Positions 1 to 10,532 of a DNA stretch of 64,000 nt are shown in pieces. The notes below the pieces were generated by a model that was given only the letters and a program-made list of their open reading frames with translations, made no database searches and was not told the origin of the DNA. The translations under genes and the position numbers were made by a program. Location of the stretch: the NCBI GenBank assembly GCA_037127315.1, contig JBBBDQ010000348.1:1930001-1994000 (forward strand), read 5' to 3'. The stretch's first letter is position 1, and the number at the start of each line of letters is the position of its first letter. This DNA comes from Ascarosepion bandense. Lineage: Eukaryota; Mollusca; Cephalopoda; Sepiida; Sepiidae.

Positions 1-2
1 AG

Positions 3-1720
3 AGAACCCTAAATGACGCCAAACAGTTGTTTGCTGAGAGAATGCGACAGCACATAGCTGACCGCAAGTTTGGCTCCAAGGACTATTGGAGGATTTGTAA
101 ACGAGTGCTCAATAATAGGAAATCCTCAATACCTCCTTTAATCCATGGATTAGAGGTTCTCACGTCATCTGCGGGCAAAGCTGAGTGCTTTGCCCACAGA
201 TTCTCATCCAACTCCACATTCCACTCGTCCGGAGTACACCCACCCGACTTCCCTATTAGAACTGAGGCCAAACTGCACGACATATATATTACCCCGACAG
301 TAGTATCCAGAGTAATTTCAAAACTCGACCCCCATAAGGCGTGTGGAGACGATGTAATCCCAGTGATAGTCCTTAAGAGGTGTGCTCCTGAACTTTCCCC
401 TGTCCTCTCTAAACTATTTAACTACTGCCTTTCTGCTTCCTGCTTTCCTGCATGCTGGAAGTTCTCTTCAGTCGTTCCTGTATTTAAGAATTGTGGTGAA
501 CCCACGGACCCATCCAACTATCTCCCTATCAGTCTTCTACCGATATCCGGGAAAGTATTCGAGGCTATAATCAATGCTGAAATAGTTCATCATCTCACCG
601 CCCACAAACTGTTCTCCGACAGGCAATATGGATTCCGCTTTGCCAGGTCCACGGCCGACCTGCTAACAACCGTGACGGAGTACATGCTACAGACCCTAGA
701 TGCGTCTGACGAGGCTCGCGCGGTTGCTCTGGACATCTCCAAGGCTTTCGACAGGGTTTGGCACTCAGGCCTCCTATGCAAACTACGCGGTTATGGTATT
801 ATCGGTCGCCTGCTTGACCTAATTCGATCTTTCTTAAATAACCGCAAAATGAAGGTCGTTCTGAATGGGCGTGCCTCTTCGTCCTACAGCACGAATGCTG
901 GTGTCACACAGGGCTCTATTCTGGGCCCGACGCTCTTCCTTATTTTCATCAACAACCTACCAGATGAGATCAAGTCCCAAGTAGGCATCTACACTCTGTG
1001 GTGAACTGGGGCAAGAAGTGGCTTGTCAACTTCAGTTCATCTAAGACCAAGCTGTTATCTGTCAACCATTACAGGCAACCTCTCCTGCCTCCCATAAGCA
1101 TGGACCAAGAGATTCTCCCGGAGAGTAATACACTACGCCTCCTCGGACTTACCCTGTCCTCAGACCTCAAATGGAACCACTATATTGAATCCATAGAAAA
1201 ATCTACTGCTAAGAAGGTTGGGTCACTATGTCGATCCAGGATGTTTTTTCCACCTGAATCCATCCTGTATATATACAAGTCAACCATCTGTCCGTGCATG
1301 GAGTACTGCTGCCATTTATGGTCAGGTGCCCCTGCCGTTTTCCTCAGAATTCTTGACAGGCTCCAAAGGAGAGTCTGTAATGTGATAGGTACTGATCTGG
1401 CGGCTCGACTGCAGCCACTTCCCCATCGTCGAAATGTGGCCTCCCTTTGTCTGTTCTATAAATACTTTCATGGCTTCTGCTCAGACGAACTTAAGTCACT
1501 GATGCCTCCTCAACAGGTGTTTACTCGTGCAACCAGACAGGCAACTGGGTCCCACCCATTCACAGTCAGGTTAACCAAATGCAGACGACAATTCTACTCC
1601 TGCAGCTTCTTCTCTCGCACTTCCCGCCTGTGGAACTCGCTCCCGTATTCTTGCTTTCCTGACGGCTACAACCTCCAGAAATTTAAATGCAAAGTCAATA
1701 CTCATCTACTAACCACTTGA
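3..1720 (+). pseudogene. Jockey/CR1-like LINE ORF2 (reverse transcriptase), internally deleted
   Basis: The frame is open from the left edge, so the element starts outside the window. The first block (3-1004) carries the reverse transcriptase palm. It includes ALDISKAFDRVWH with the first catalytic Asp, and GVTQGSILGPTLFLIFINNLP. It then reaches VGIY, where ADD should follow, but the frame jumps at about 985-1000 directly into HSVVNWGKKWLVNF in another frame. The YADD catalytic pair and some downstream residues are therefore lost in one deletion that also shifts frame. The second block (998-1720) holds the thumb and C-terminal region, with RLLGLTLSSDLKWN, STICPCMEYCCHLWSGAP, HRRNVASLCLFYKYFHGF and SRLWNSLPYSCFPDGYNL, and ends at a natural stop. 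No endonuclease domain is in the window. Several other fragments here share this C-terminus. The family call rests on RT motif recognition; the exact clade is uncertain. Confidence 0.93.
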
Positions 1721-1930
1721 TTCTAGCTCTCTCCCCACCCCTGTATAACCTTCCCTTTCTCTCCACCTATGTATCTGTCATCGCACCTGCTTTCTCAGCT
1801 TTCTATTGTTCCTTTCTAACTAGTTTTTACTCCTCACTCTTTTCTAATTAATCTTTTTACATCTATGTAGCCCCCTGCACATCAGTGGCGTTTCCGCCTT
1901 GCTCGGGGTGAAATTATTAAAAAAAATATA
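1721..1930 (+). repeat. LINE 3' UTR and A-rich tail
   Basis: Pyrimidine-rich sequence after the ORF2 stop ends in CATCAGTGGCGTTTCCGCC, TTGCTCGGGGTGAAATTATT and a run of A. The same terminal block recurs near 28260, 30510 and 62340, and on the minus strand near 41650, 49050, 49300, 49600 and 61140. That recurrence identifies it as the shared 3' end of this LINE group. Confidence 0.85.
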
Positions 1931-1938
1931 TATATATA

Positions 1939-2804
1939 CGAGGGTCATTCAATAAATAAGGTAAATTTTTCGGTGTAAGGACTTCTAATACAGATAGAAG
2001 CTTACTTTTTTTTATTTGTTTCCTTTACTTCTTTTTCCAAGGGATTTAATTTTTTTTTCAGATTGAGAAAATCTTTGAGAGTTTTGGAGATTAACAAAAA
2101 TAGCCGACCGAGAAGCATGCTCCAGGATTGAACAGAGATCAGTTATCAAGTTTTTGGTTGCTGAAGGGTGCAAACCAGTTGAAATTTATAGGAGAATATC
2201 AACTGTGTATGGTGCCACATGTTTAAGACAAAATATGTCTACAAGTGGGCTAAATTGTTTAAAGAAAATGGAGCATTGTTAATGATGAAGACAGGTCTGG
2301 GAAGTCTACAAAAGTGAGGTCACCTGAGGTGACTGAATCAGTCAATGACCTCATCCAGTCTGAGAGTGGATGACATTGCAAGGAATTTGTGCCTGTCTGT
2401 TTGGACAGCACACAAAATTGTCCATGATGACCTTGCCTACTCTAAGGTGGGTCCAAAGCATCACACAGCGGCCCAAACGGTGCAGACCATCAATGAGCGG
2501 GGCTGGGAACTGCTCCTACATCCCCCTTACAGCCCAGACCTTTCCCCTTCAAACTTTCACATGTTTGATTCCTTGAAAGCGTTCACGAGAGGCAAGAAGT
2601 TTGAAAGTGACGGTGAAGTCTAAAGTGCTGTGAGCGATTGGCTGAGACATCAGTCCAAAGATTTTTACGCTGAGGGAATACGGAAGCTTGTGCACAGATG
2701 GGAAAGGGGTGTGACACTGCTGGGAGTTGAAAAGAAAGTAAGCTTCTATCTGTATTAGAAGTCCTTATACCGAAAAATTCACCTTATTTATTGAGTGACC
2801 CGCG
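1939..2804 (+). mobile_element. Mariner-like DNA transposon, decayed
   Basis: The ends form imperfect inverted repeats of about 67 bp. The left arm (1939-2005) begins CGAGGGTCATTCAATAAATA. The right arm (2738-2804) is its reverse complement with about five changes. The left end is preceded by TA, the usual mariner target, inside a TA-rich tract left by the upstream LINE tail. The right end runs straight into further copies of the same terminal repeat, so the original right boundary is ambiguous. The element is about 866 bp, shorter than the usual 1.3 kb, because the transposase has an internal deletion. Confidence 0.88.
2105..2735 (+). pseudogene. Mariner transposase relic
   Basis: Degenerate DD34D mariner transposase spread over several frames. 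The N-terminal part reads RIEQRSVIKFLVAEGCKPVE, a helix-turn-helix start typical of the family. A middle block (2345-2460) has VDDIARNLCLSVWTAHKIVHDDL. The sequence then jumps from KVGP to HHTAAQTVQTINERGWELL. This loses the segment that would hold the first two catalytic aspartates. The third catalytic block reads HPPYSPDLSPSNFHMF, where the family has PSD, so Asp is replaced by Asn. The C-terminal WLRHQSKDFYAEGIRKLVHR motif (2638-2705) lies after a stop at 2621-2623. All three catalytic positions are therefore gone and the copy cannot be active. Confidence 0.88.
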
Positions 2805-3049
2805 TAGAAGTCCTTACACCGAAAAATTCACGTTATTTATTGAATGACCCTCGTATAACTCCTTATACCGAAAAATTCACCTTATTTATTGAATGACCCT
2901 CGTAGAACTCCTTATTCCGAAAAATTCACCTTATTTATTGAATGACCCTCGTAGAACTCCTTATACCGAAAAATTCACCTTATTTATTGAATGACCCTCG
3001 TAGAAGTCCTTATTCCGAAAAATTCACCTTATTTATTGAATGATCCTCG
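2756..3049. repeat. 49-bp tandem array made of the mariner right terminal repeat
   Basis: Six head-to-tail 49-bp units lie at 2756, 2805, 2854, 2903, 2952 and 3001. The first is the outer 49 bp of the mariner right inverted repeat. Units differ at a few sites (AAGTCC or AACTCC, TATACC or TATTCC). Each ends with TGACCCTCG or a close variant, and the last runs into TATATATCG. The array therefore extends the transposon end outward. Confidence 0.95.
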
Positions 3050-3406
3050 TATATATCGATAATTAAGCTATAAGCTATGGCAGTTGGATATTATGATTTT
3101 TAACGAACCCGATGTATGCATATTAGAATTCGACTGAAAACAACAGAAAATTAAAGAGCAAATTTTAAGAAGGCAAACATTTCGGATTAGGCAAGCCGAC
3201 TGCGTATCTAAAAAAATGTTGATTATTGACGTATGACTAAGGTATCCTCGTTTAATGCGTCAGCTAATCAGATATCAAGCCACATTGTAGGATCGTCTCC
3301 TTTTGAAAGTACTATGGAATGTGGTGCGGTTTCTTTCAAAGCGCATGCGTAAGAATTTGCACCTCCACAGACCCAATCACACTCCTATGTCTATCAATCT
3401 CTCACT

Positions 3407-3439
<33 letters not shown>

Positions 3440-3888
3440 TATGTATGTCCAGTTCGTAAATGGTGAGGATGATCCAACAAGATTGAGTACACGATCACCA
3501 GGATCGGTTAGTAAATACGAGGACGTGTAAAGCAGTAAATATATGTAGACCTGAACAAAGTCACATTTGTAAGTATATGTGGGAATGCACACATATCTAT
3601 ATATGGACATAAGTTAGTATAAATGAATGGGTTGGTTTTATGGGGTCAAACAAACACCAGCGTTTAAAGATTTAGAAATTCCTTTACAGGTCAAACTTTT
3701 CACGACGACCCGGGCAGACCCGGGCAATCCCAGACAGATCTGACGCCAATATATTTTTCTTTCCCTTTTCTTTCTTCTTATTTTTATTTCTTATTTTCAT
3801 TTCTATTTTTTTATTTTTATCTTTCTCTTCAGTTAAAGAACATGCTTATTCCGGCAAAAGTTTTTGTACCAAATGGAAGTTATATTGT
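3050..3888. other. No gene seen; AT-rich spacer with a TA microsatellite
   Basis: No convincing coding frame. A (TA)n run lies at 3409-3437, and the short frames across it are low-complexity. A GCGCATGCGT motif, similar to an NRF1 site, lies near 3341. T-rich sequence follows at 3750-3830. Confidence 0.6.
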
Positions 3889-3947
3889 AAGGTCTGATGA
3901 AATGAGAGCCAATTAGCTCATTGAAATGAACTATAGTTTATAACCAC
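3889..3947 (+). ncRNA. Hammerhead ribozyme-like motif (type I layout)
   Basis: The core CTGATGA (3894-3900) is followed by a perfect 6-bp stem II: AATGAG at 3901-3906 pairs with CTCATT at 3917-3922 around a 10-nt loop. GAAA (3923-3926) comes directly after. Stem III follows, with ATGAAC (3926-3931) pairing with GTTTAT (3936-3941) through one G-T wobble, closed by a TATA loop. The predicted cleavage triplet is ATA, with the cut after A3942. Stem I is the weak part: GGT (3891-3893) pairs with ACC (3943-3945), and I see no clear extension. Known metazoan hammerheads of this layout occur in Penelope-like elements, SINE-like repeats and small retrozymes. No such element is recognisable around this copy. 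Core and pairing are seen directly; activity is inferred. Confidence 0.7.
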
Positions 3948-3970
3948 TTGAAATGACGTGTCGAGTTTTC

Positions 3971-3972
<2 letters not shown>

Positions 3973-4021
<49 letters not shown>
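3973..4021. repeat. (AT)n microsatellite
   Basis: An almost pure AT dinucleotide run of about 49 bp, starting 26 bp after the hammerhead-like motif. Confidence 0.98.
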
Positions 4022-4024
<3 letters not shown>

Positions 4025-4277
4025 TCAGATACTTTAATCCAAGTGAAAAAAGCAGAAAGGTAAATTCCAAAAACCCGATCCTAATTAATATTAAAAATTT
4101 TATTTTAATATTAAAAAATGATACAGGAAGAGAGCTCCATGTAATAAAATATTACAGAGCAAATATAAATTAAAATTTTCTGAAAGGATTTTTCTGTTGC
4201 TGAGGTGATGTGTTATCTCCCGTGGGGATTTTCATATCGAAATGGTCATTCAACATCATTGAATTAATCCTTTTTTA

Positions 4278-4390
<113 letters not shown>

Positions 4391-4747
4391 GTCAAGGTAT
4401 ACTATACTACTCAACGTATTTGCGATCACTCTAAACACTTAACACGTGTCACACAGAGCACCTGTATAGAGAATGCGCTTTGTGCCGCACAAGAAACTGA
4501 CCACTTTAAACAAATCTTTGAAGGTTGATGTAGACACGAATCATGATTAGTAATAACATTAAAGATGCACTTTCTTTTTACTAAAGTCTTCTCATTCTCT
4601 TCTACTCCCAGTAATCGTTTGGTTCTTAGTGGCATTATCCCCTTGAGAAGAAATCATTAAAAGAGACCGTCAACTAGCATCTATGCAAGTCAATATAAGT
4701 TTGACTAACTCAAACATGATGACAGATCAGCAATAGCAACTGGACCC

Positions 4748-4888
4748 TTCGACGGGGAGTAATATTTGGCAATCTTGTCTCGCAAGACCAATTATGACTG
4801 ACTAGTGTGCTCGATCCTCACTGGGGGTTCTATGTTTTCGACCTTGTGCCATATCTAAGCTATGTTTAGAAAACTACCATATATGCTA
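4748..4888 (+). repeat. tRNA-derived SINE relic (family T)
   Basis: The stretch has GCAATCTTGTCTCGCAAGAC, a degenerate B box GTGCTCGATCC, and the tail TTTTCGACCTTGTGCCATAT followed by CTAAGC. It matches the order in the better-preserved copy at 29745-29885. The A box is poor. Confidence 0.55.
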
Positions 4889-5120
4889 AACATAGAGAAT
4901 CGAACTCACTTCTTTAGTCGTTCATTTTCTATACCTGAACACGAACTAATGCTCTACACCAAGCGCTCACATCTTTAATCCGTTAGGCAAGCATTCGGTG
5001 CGGAGGAAATTTATTATAAGTCTAACTTTGTTTACTAACCAATATGATTACTATATGATTCCTTTTCTTCAGTATGAGTCACTAAATTTTTATTTAATTA
5101 CACTGAGTAGATATAGGACG

Positions 5121-5740
5121 GGCGTTGTGGTGCAGTGGACATCGACTCGGAACGACAAATCGGGTAGCCGAGTTCGAATTCCAGTTGAATTCCTTGCATT
5201 CACTTACAAGTAACCTTGGAAAAGGTATTAATCCGTCTCTTTCCTCCAGTTATGGGATAAAAAACAGGACAGATTGAGTTCTATAGCCTTGGCTGGCAAC
5301 CAGTCTACCGCAGAAAACAATGGAAACCTACTGCGGGATAATCTTCTGCTCAGTCAGTCATGTCTCTTTCGAGACTTGATCGCCCAAAGCGTGTATCATG
5401 TATGGCACTTAACTGACTGACTGAATGTAAGAATTGAAAACATGATTAAGGCTTCTACTGGTCATAAAGTGAGGGATCAGTTCTATATTATTATGAAGTA
5501 ATAAACTGATCCCCAACTAATTAATACTTAATAATATAATACATTTCTTTCCCCTCATGCTATGAGTCAAATAACAGGACAGATTAATTTCTATAGCCTT
5601 GGCTGGCAAACCAGTCTACCGCAGAAAGCAATGGCAACCTACTACGTGATAATCTTCTGCCCAGTTAGTCATGTCTCTTTTAATACATGATCGCCCAACG
5701 TGTGTATCGCGTATGGCACTTAACTGACTGACTGACTGAG
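5121..5740 (+). mobile_element. Composite tRNA-derived SINE: head-body-hairpin-body
   Basis: The tRNA-like head has an A box, TGGTGCAGTGG (5128-5138), and a B box, AGTTCGAATTC (5171-5181), about 33 nt apart. A body of about 240 bp follows and ends CTTAACTGACTGACTGA. A spacer with a GGGATCAG / CTGATCCCC hairpin (5468-5519) comes next. A second copy of most of the body (5551-5740) begins near ATGAGTCAAATAACAGGACA. The same order recurs at 31637-32212 (minus), 50892-51808 (minus) and 63171-63785. The promoter boxes point to a Pol III origin. Confidence 0.85.
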
Positions 5741-6020
5741 ATATAGATAAAGGTTTATAAGGTGCTACTGCTAAATAGAATTTACATCCTTTCCGTTGTC
5801 TCTGATTTCAATTCTTGTTCCATTGGGCACATAGAGACAAGATTTATAACAGGAATTTATTAAAGAATAGTCGTAGCCTTGTTATTAAGAAACAGAGAAC
5901 GCGTGTCGACAGATTTGCAAAAATTTAATCACAACATGATGGCTTACCTCGCTAAGAAATATAAGCATGGAAACTTCTAACCGTCTAGCATTTCGCCTTT
6001 TTGGTATTGTATCAACATAT

Positions 6021-6285
6021 ATAGGAGTTGTGGCGTAATGGATATCGGTTCGGAATGAGACATCGAAGAGCTGTGTTTAAATTCCACTTGGCTATGTCCT
6101 ATTTACTTACCCGCAAATCCGCTTGTAGAAGTTATGAATCTGTACCTTAGCCCTTCAGCTATGGGTTAAATACCAGGATAGATTGGATTCTATATTCTTG
6201 GTTAGCAACCAGCTTACCGCAGTCATGGATCAAAAAAGACATGATCGGCCAATCGTGTATCATGTAGGGCACTTAACTCACTACT
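6021..6285 (+). repeat. Diverged copy of the same SINE (head plus one body)
   Basis: GTTGTGGCGTAATGGATATC matches the head at 5121, and the body keeps CCTTCAGCTATGGGTTAAAT, a degenerate CTTGGTTAGCAACCAG and a final GGGCACTTAACTCACT. The B box is decayed (TGTTTAAATTCC). Confidence 0.75.
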
Positions 6286-6409
6286 TATATTATGAAAATG
6301 ATGTCAAATCAACCTAGGATTTCAAAGCTACACTTTACCACTAAGCTGTGGACCAGCACATTTCTTTCAATTTTTCTTTTGTGTCTGTTTTTTTTTCTTT
6401 GTATTTATA

Positions 6410-6919
6410 CTAGCAGTATAGTCCAGCGTTGCTCAGGTGTAATGAAAACTTTAAAACTAATCCATGGTCTTGGAGCTCAGACTCAGCCTAAAGAATATTT
6501 GTGTGAGGTTTGGTGAGAATCGGATAAAAATTGTGGATTTGTATAAAGGACATACAGACAAACAGACACACACACACACACACACAAACCTCTTGCCTTT
6601 TATATATATATATATTATAGATTTTCTGCACTATTGTAAGAACTGCAACCTTGAAACTTCTGAATATCGTTTCTTATGTCTTTGTCTATGAGTGTATCAA
6701 ATTTGATTAAAATCGGACTACTTATTTTATAACCCGATCTTTTTGATTATCGATATATATCGGGGGTGCTTCGACACAAAACCTAGCTAAGAACACGTGC
6801 AGACGCTTATAGTACAACTGTGTAAGTTTTCAAGAAAATCAGTTCAGCCGTTTCGGAGTCTATAGGTAACTGACACACACGCACACAGAGAAAAAGTTCC
6901 ATTTATAAATAAGTTTAGA
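6410..6919 (-). mobile_element. Non-autonomous Helitron-like element, copy A
   Basis: Read on the minus strand it begins TCTAAACTTATTTATAAATG at 6919 and ends CTATACTGCTAG at 6410. The base before TC is A and the base after CTAG is T, the A|T target expected of Helitrons. A short GC-rich imperfect hairpin precedes CTAG, as in this class. The interior has a CA/TG run, a TA run and the phrase GAAACGGCTGAACTGATTTT. Copies B (44076-44792) and C (58042-58776) share both ends and much of the interior. There is no Rep/helicase coding sequence. Confidence 0.8.
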
Positions 6920-9504
6920 TTAATCTGAAGCATATAAAAATACAAATAGGCAAATATTTTTTGTTTTCTTCATTGGAAACAAATGCAAAGGAATGAAGCA
7001 GGTGGTTTGATATTCGCACTATAAGGATTTCGCAAGAATTTTATTGCAGTGAAAGTAGATAATGCCAGTTGCAAATTAAATGTTATAACAAAATAAAAGA
7101 GTAAGCCGTAGGAAATTTAATCATTGTGCTAATTTTGTTTATTTCTGCTATAAAAATAATGACATGATTTGTAGCTGTTCAAACACGAAGCGTTATGTAT
7201 TCAGTAATCCTAACAAAAAATAACCAATACATTAATGTATTAAAATTGGCAGATATTTTGAAAACAATTTTTTCCTGAGTCCTTGTGAAAATGGATCGTG
7301 TCCACTGGAGCCTGAATTTTACTGCTACGTTTTCCGATTTCACTCTGTGATCAACTATTCAGCGAGTAAAATCAATAATTAATTTTACTTCACCTGTTTT
7401 GAGCCGAACGTTGATATATTTTTCATGTTTTTAGCAAATTTTATCGTCTTTTTTAAAACACAGCTTAATGTCACTTAAAGCGCTCTCAGAAATATAAAGT
7501 AGGGTGAAATGCTAAACCCGTTGCACTATGGTGCTTTAGAACCTAGGCAGTCGTGGCTCTCTGCAGCTTCCTAATTTCGACTCCTTTGTTAACACATCGT
7601 TATTTCATGCATTCAAACACATTTGAATGCATGGAATAAAAATGTAAGTTAAGTAGATTAATCAGTATTACTACTGTTTCTCTTTCTTTCAGTATATCTT
7701 GCAAGTGTCATATTCTCTTAGCCGTCTTTCCATAATGTGGCAGAAAAATATAAACCACCATTATCTGATTGGAAAGAAACTTTTCATGTTCATATTTTCC
7801 TTAAAACTTGTCTGTTGCTATTGTTTTCTGCCAATGGAATTCTTAGTATTTATCGGTCTAGTCACATCTTTCTCGTTTACAACCAATTAGCTGTAGAAAA
7901 AAAAATGATGATGAGAGTTGGGGGGTCAAAAGCTGCAGTGCGACGCTCGCCAGTAGACCAGCTGTTTTACTTTTTTCTTCGGTGTCCTCAAGGAAATGGA
8001 TTTCGTGTCTTCCTTCCTCGGTCGTTACACTGGGCAGTTGTTAAATAGACACCAACTAAGCTGCTCCTACTTCCTTTTTGTCAGTCTGACTGTCAATCCG
8101 CACGTCCCCGTCTAACACACGTAGTTCGCCAAAAAAATTACTAAACTGTTTTGTATTTACTCGTCTTCCCACGCACAGCCAGATGTGACACATGGTCATT
8201 TTATAGTTGGGTATTCCCGGCCATATAGCCGGGCCAAAAAATGTCTGCCTATTTTTCCCCAGTCGTGGTTCTACCCTTCGGCGGAACCACGACTGGGTTT
8301 GTGCTCTCTGGTCGGAAGCAGAGAGCGCCCTCTACCCGAAGGCAGAGAGCTGACAGTGTCATAAAGCAGTCAGGCGAATGCCTAAGACCGTTTCCAAAAT
8401 TACTAAAACTGTTAGCGTTTCAGGCAGGCACCTTACATTTTATGCCCGTCCAAGACGGCTAAAATTTGTTTGCGTGCGAATATCGTCTCGTTTTGGACGA
8501 GATAAGCACGCATAAATTGTCTTTAATAGCGGCCATATTTCTTTTCTATTATTTTACATGCAAGACGCGTTCGCAGTCGTTTCGAATTCCGAGGTAAGTT
8601 ATGTCTTTTGTCACATTAGCATTTTTGAACTTTTTTGGTTGTTTACAAAAACAATAAAAAAGTTCGAAAAAAATATTACTTTACAAAACATGTTGTTTTA
8701 TTTTACAATTCTTTCATGAGTTTCATGATTATGGCCGTATCATGTAACAACCGTTCTCAAATGATCACTGAAAATAGGCAGTAACTAAATGCTAATACCA
8801 GACCCTCTAAGTGTAAGTGTGGGGTTGTTGTAATTCCAATCGGAGTTCTAATTCCAGTCGTGTTCGTTATATATATACTTATGCACAAGATAGAAAAGTT
8901 ATGGATCCACCTCTTCTTTTGTTACGGTTAATTGGTAAGATTTTTATCACTAAATCATTATATTCCTCCCACCACCACACACCAAATTCTTCTAATCCAA
9001 AAATATATTTTGGCTTTAAATAACATGAAAATAGTTGATAAACCATAAATGGAATCAATAATCGAGTCTTTCAGATATCGGTCTAGATTGATGTTTTTAC
9101 CCATCCTCAAACAAAAGGTTTCATTTCCAAGCTTGGGATATTAAATTAATAATGACTAGGAAGCGTTAATGAGAGAGCTAAGTTCCAAAACTATTTGGGT
9201 TGGTTATAGATATTTATGCGCAAAATATTCGTGGGATAGGTAAGAATCTATCACTTCTGTCACACCTTCTCTTCATACATATTGGTTAATTAGTAGTATG
9301 GAAAATGTTTTTTTTAATTTTTACAACCGAAAATATTACCTGTCTTTAAATAACCAGCAAAAGCCGTAAGAAAGAAAATAATCTTTGATTAGTTTCACGA
9401 AAGCATTTTTCGCTATATCGATGCGTCACCAGATTTCTGTGTTAAGTATTTTTTTTCTTCTGTTACTATACTACCAAGTTAGTTAAATTTTGTACTTGTT
9501 TGAT
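6920..9504. other. No gene seen; mostly unique AT-rich DNA
   Basis: Frames of up to 103 codons (7737-8048) have no recognisable domain, and their composition follows the AT-rich background. The only structured part is the hairpin cluster near 8.2-8.35 kb, listed separately. Confidence 0.55.
8216..8352. repeat. Cluster of three perfect hairpins
   Basis: CCCGGC (8216-8221) pairs with GCCGGG (8228-8233). CCCAGTCGTGGTTC (8258-8271) pairs perfectly with GAACCACGACTGGG (8284-8297) around a 12-nt loop. Further on GCTCTCTG pairs with CAGAGAGC around an 8-nt loop, and CAGAGAGC is nearly repeated 24 bp later. The block is clearly more GC-rich than its surroundings. It does not resemble a tRNA or any small RNA I know. 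Confidence 0.75.
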
Positions 9505-10004
9505 TTGAACATTTCTATCCGTTGCTAAGAAAGTCGTTTCTCTGTGTACATCCAGGAAGTTTTTCCCGTCTGAAACTATTCTGCACACATATAAATCTAC
9601 CATCCGCCCGTGCATTGTATATTGCTGCCATATCTGGTTGAGTGCTCCTGCTATCCACCTACGGGTCCTTGACAAAATCCAACAGAAAATCTGTAATATG
9701 ATCGATCCCGAATTGGCAGCTCAGATACAGTCACTTTCTCATCGGAGAAATGTGGTTTCCCTGTGTCTCTTCTACAAATAGTTTCACAGGATCTGCTCCG
9801 ATGAACTTAGCTCTCTGGTGCCTACTATATATGAATTTACACAAGCCACTAGATTAGCAACTAGGTCCCACTCTTTTACTGTGAAACTGATAAAATGTAA
9901 ACGAAAATTCTACTCCAACAGATTCTTTTCTTGCATTTCCGGCCTGTGGAATTCCCTTTCGTTTACTTGCCTTTCTGACAGCTACAATCTCTTATTTGAC
10001 TAGC
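9505..10004 (+). pseudogene. 5'-truncated LINE ORF2 C-terminus, seed of the satellite
   Basis: Translation gives AKKVVSLCTSRKFFPSETIL, then KSTIRPCIVYCCHIW, a stop, SAPAIHLRVLDKIQQKICNM, then HRRNVVSLCLFYK, another stop, and FHRICSDELSSLVPTIYEFT. It ends with SGLWNSLSFTCLSDSYNL before TGA at 10001-10003. This parallels the ORF2 C-termini at 998-1720 and 61319-61864. The in-frame stops and missing upstream domains make it dead. From 9912 on, its last part is also the first unit of the tandem array. Confidence 0.88.
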
Positions 10005-10532
10005 CTGCATCCTCTCTCACATGCGCCTTTTCATCGTCCACTCCAACAGATTCTTTTCTTGCATTTCCGGCCTGTGGAATTCCCTTTCGTTTACTTGCCT
10101 TTCCGACAGCTACAATCTCTTATTTGACTAGCCTGCATCCTCTCTCACATGCGCCTTTTCTCCGTCCATTTCACAGATTCTTTTCTTGCATTTCCGGCCT
10201 GTGGAATTACCTTTCGTTTACTTGCCTTTCCGACAGCTACAATCTCTTATTTGACTAGCCTGCATCCTCTCTCACATGCGCCTTTTCTCCGTCCACTCCA
10301 ACAGATTCTTTTCTTGCATTTCCGGCCTGTGGAATTCCCTTTCGTTTACTTGCCTTTCCGACAGCTACAATCTCTTATTTGACTAGCCTGCATCCTCTCT
10401 CACATGCGCCTTTTCTCCGTCCACTCCAACAGATTCTTTTCTTGCATTTCCGGCCTGTGGAATGCCCCTTTCGTTTACTTGCCTTTCCGACAGCTACAAT
10501 CTCTTATTTGACTAGCCTGCATCCTCTCTCAC

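Noticed and set aside
5121..5195. A tRNA gene
   Set aside because: A and B boxes are good but the acceptor and anticodon stems do not form, and a conserved non-tRNA body follows in several copies, so it is a SINE head.
7737..8048. A 103-codon gene in unique DNA
   Set aside because: An alternative frame of 63 codons overlaps it, there is no motif, and composition follows the background.
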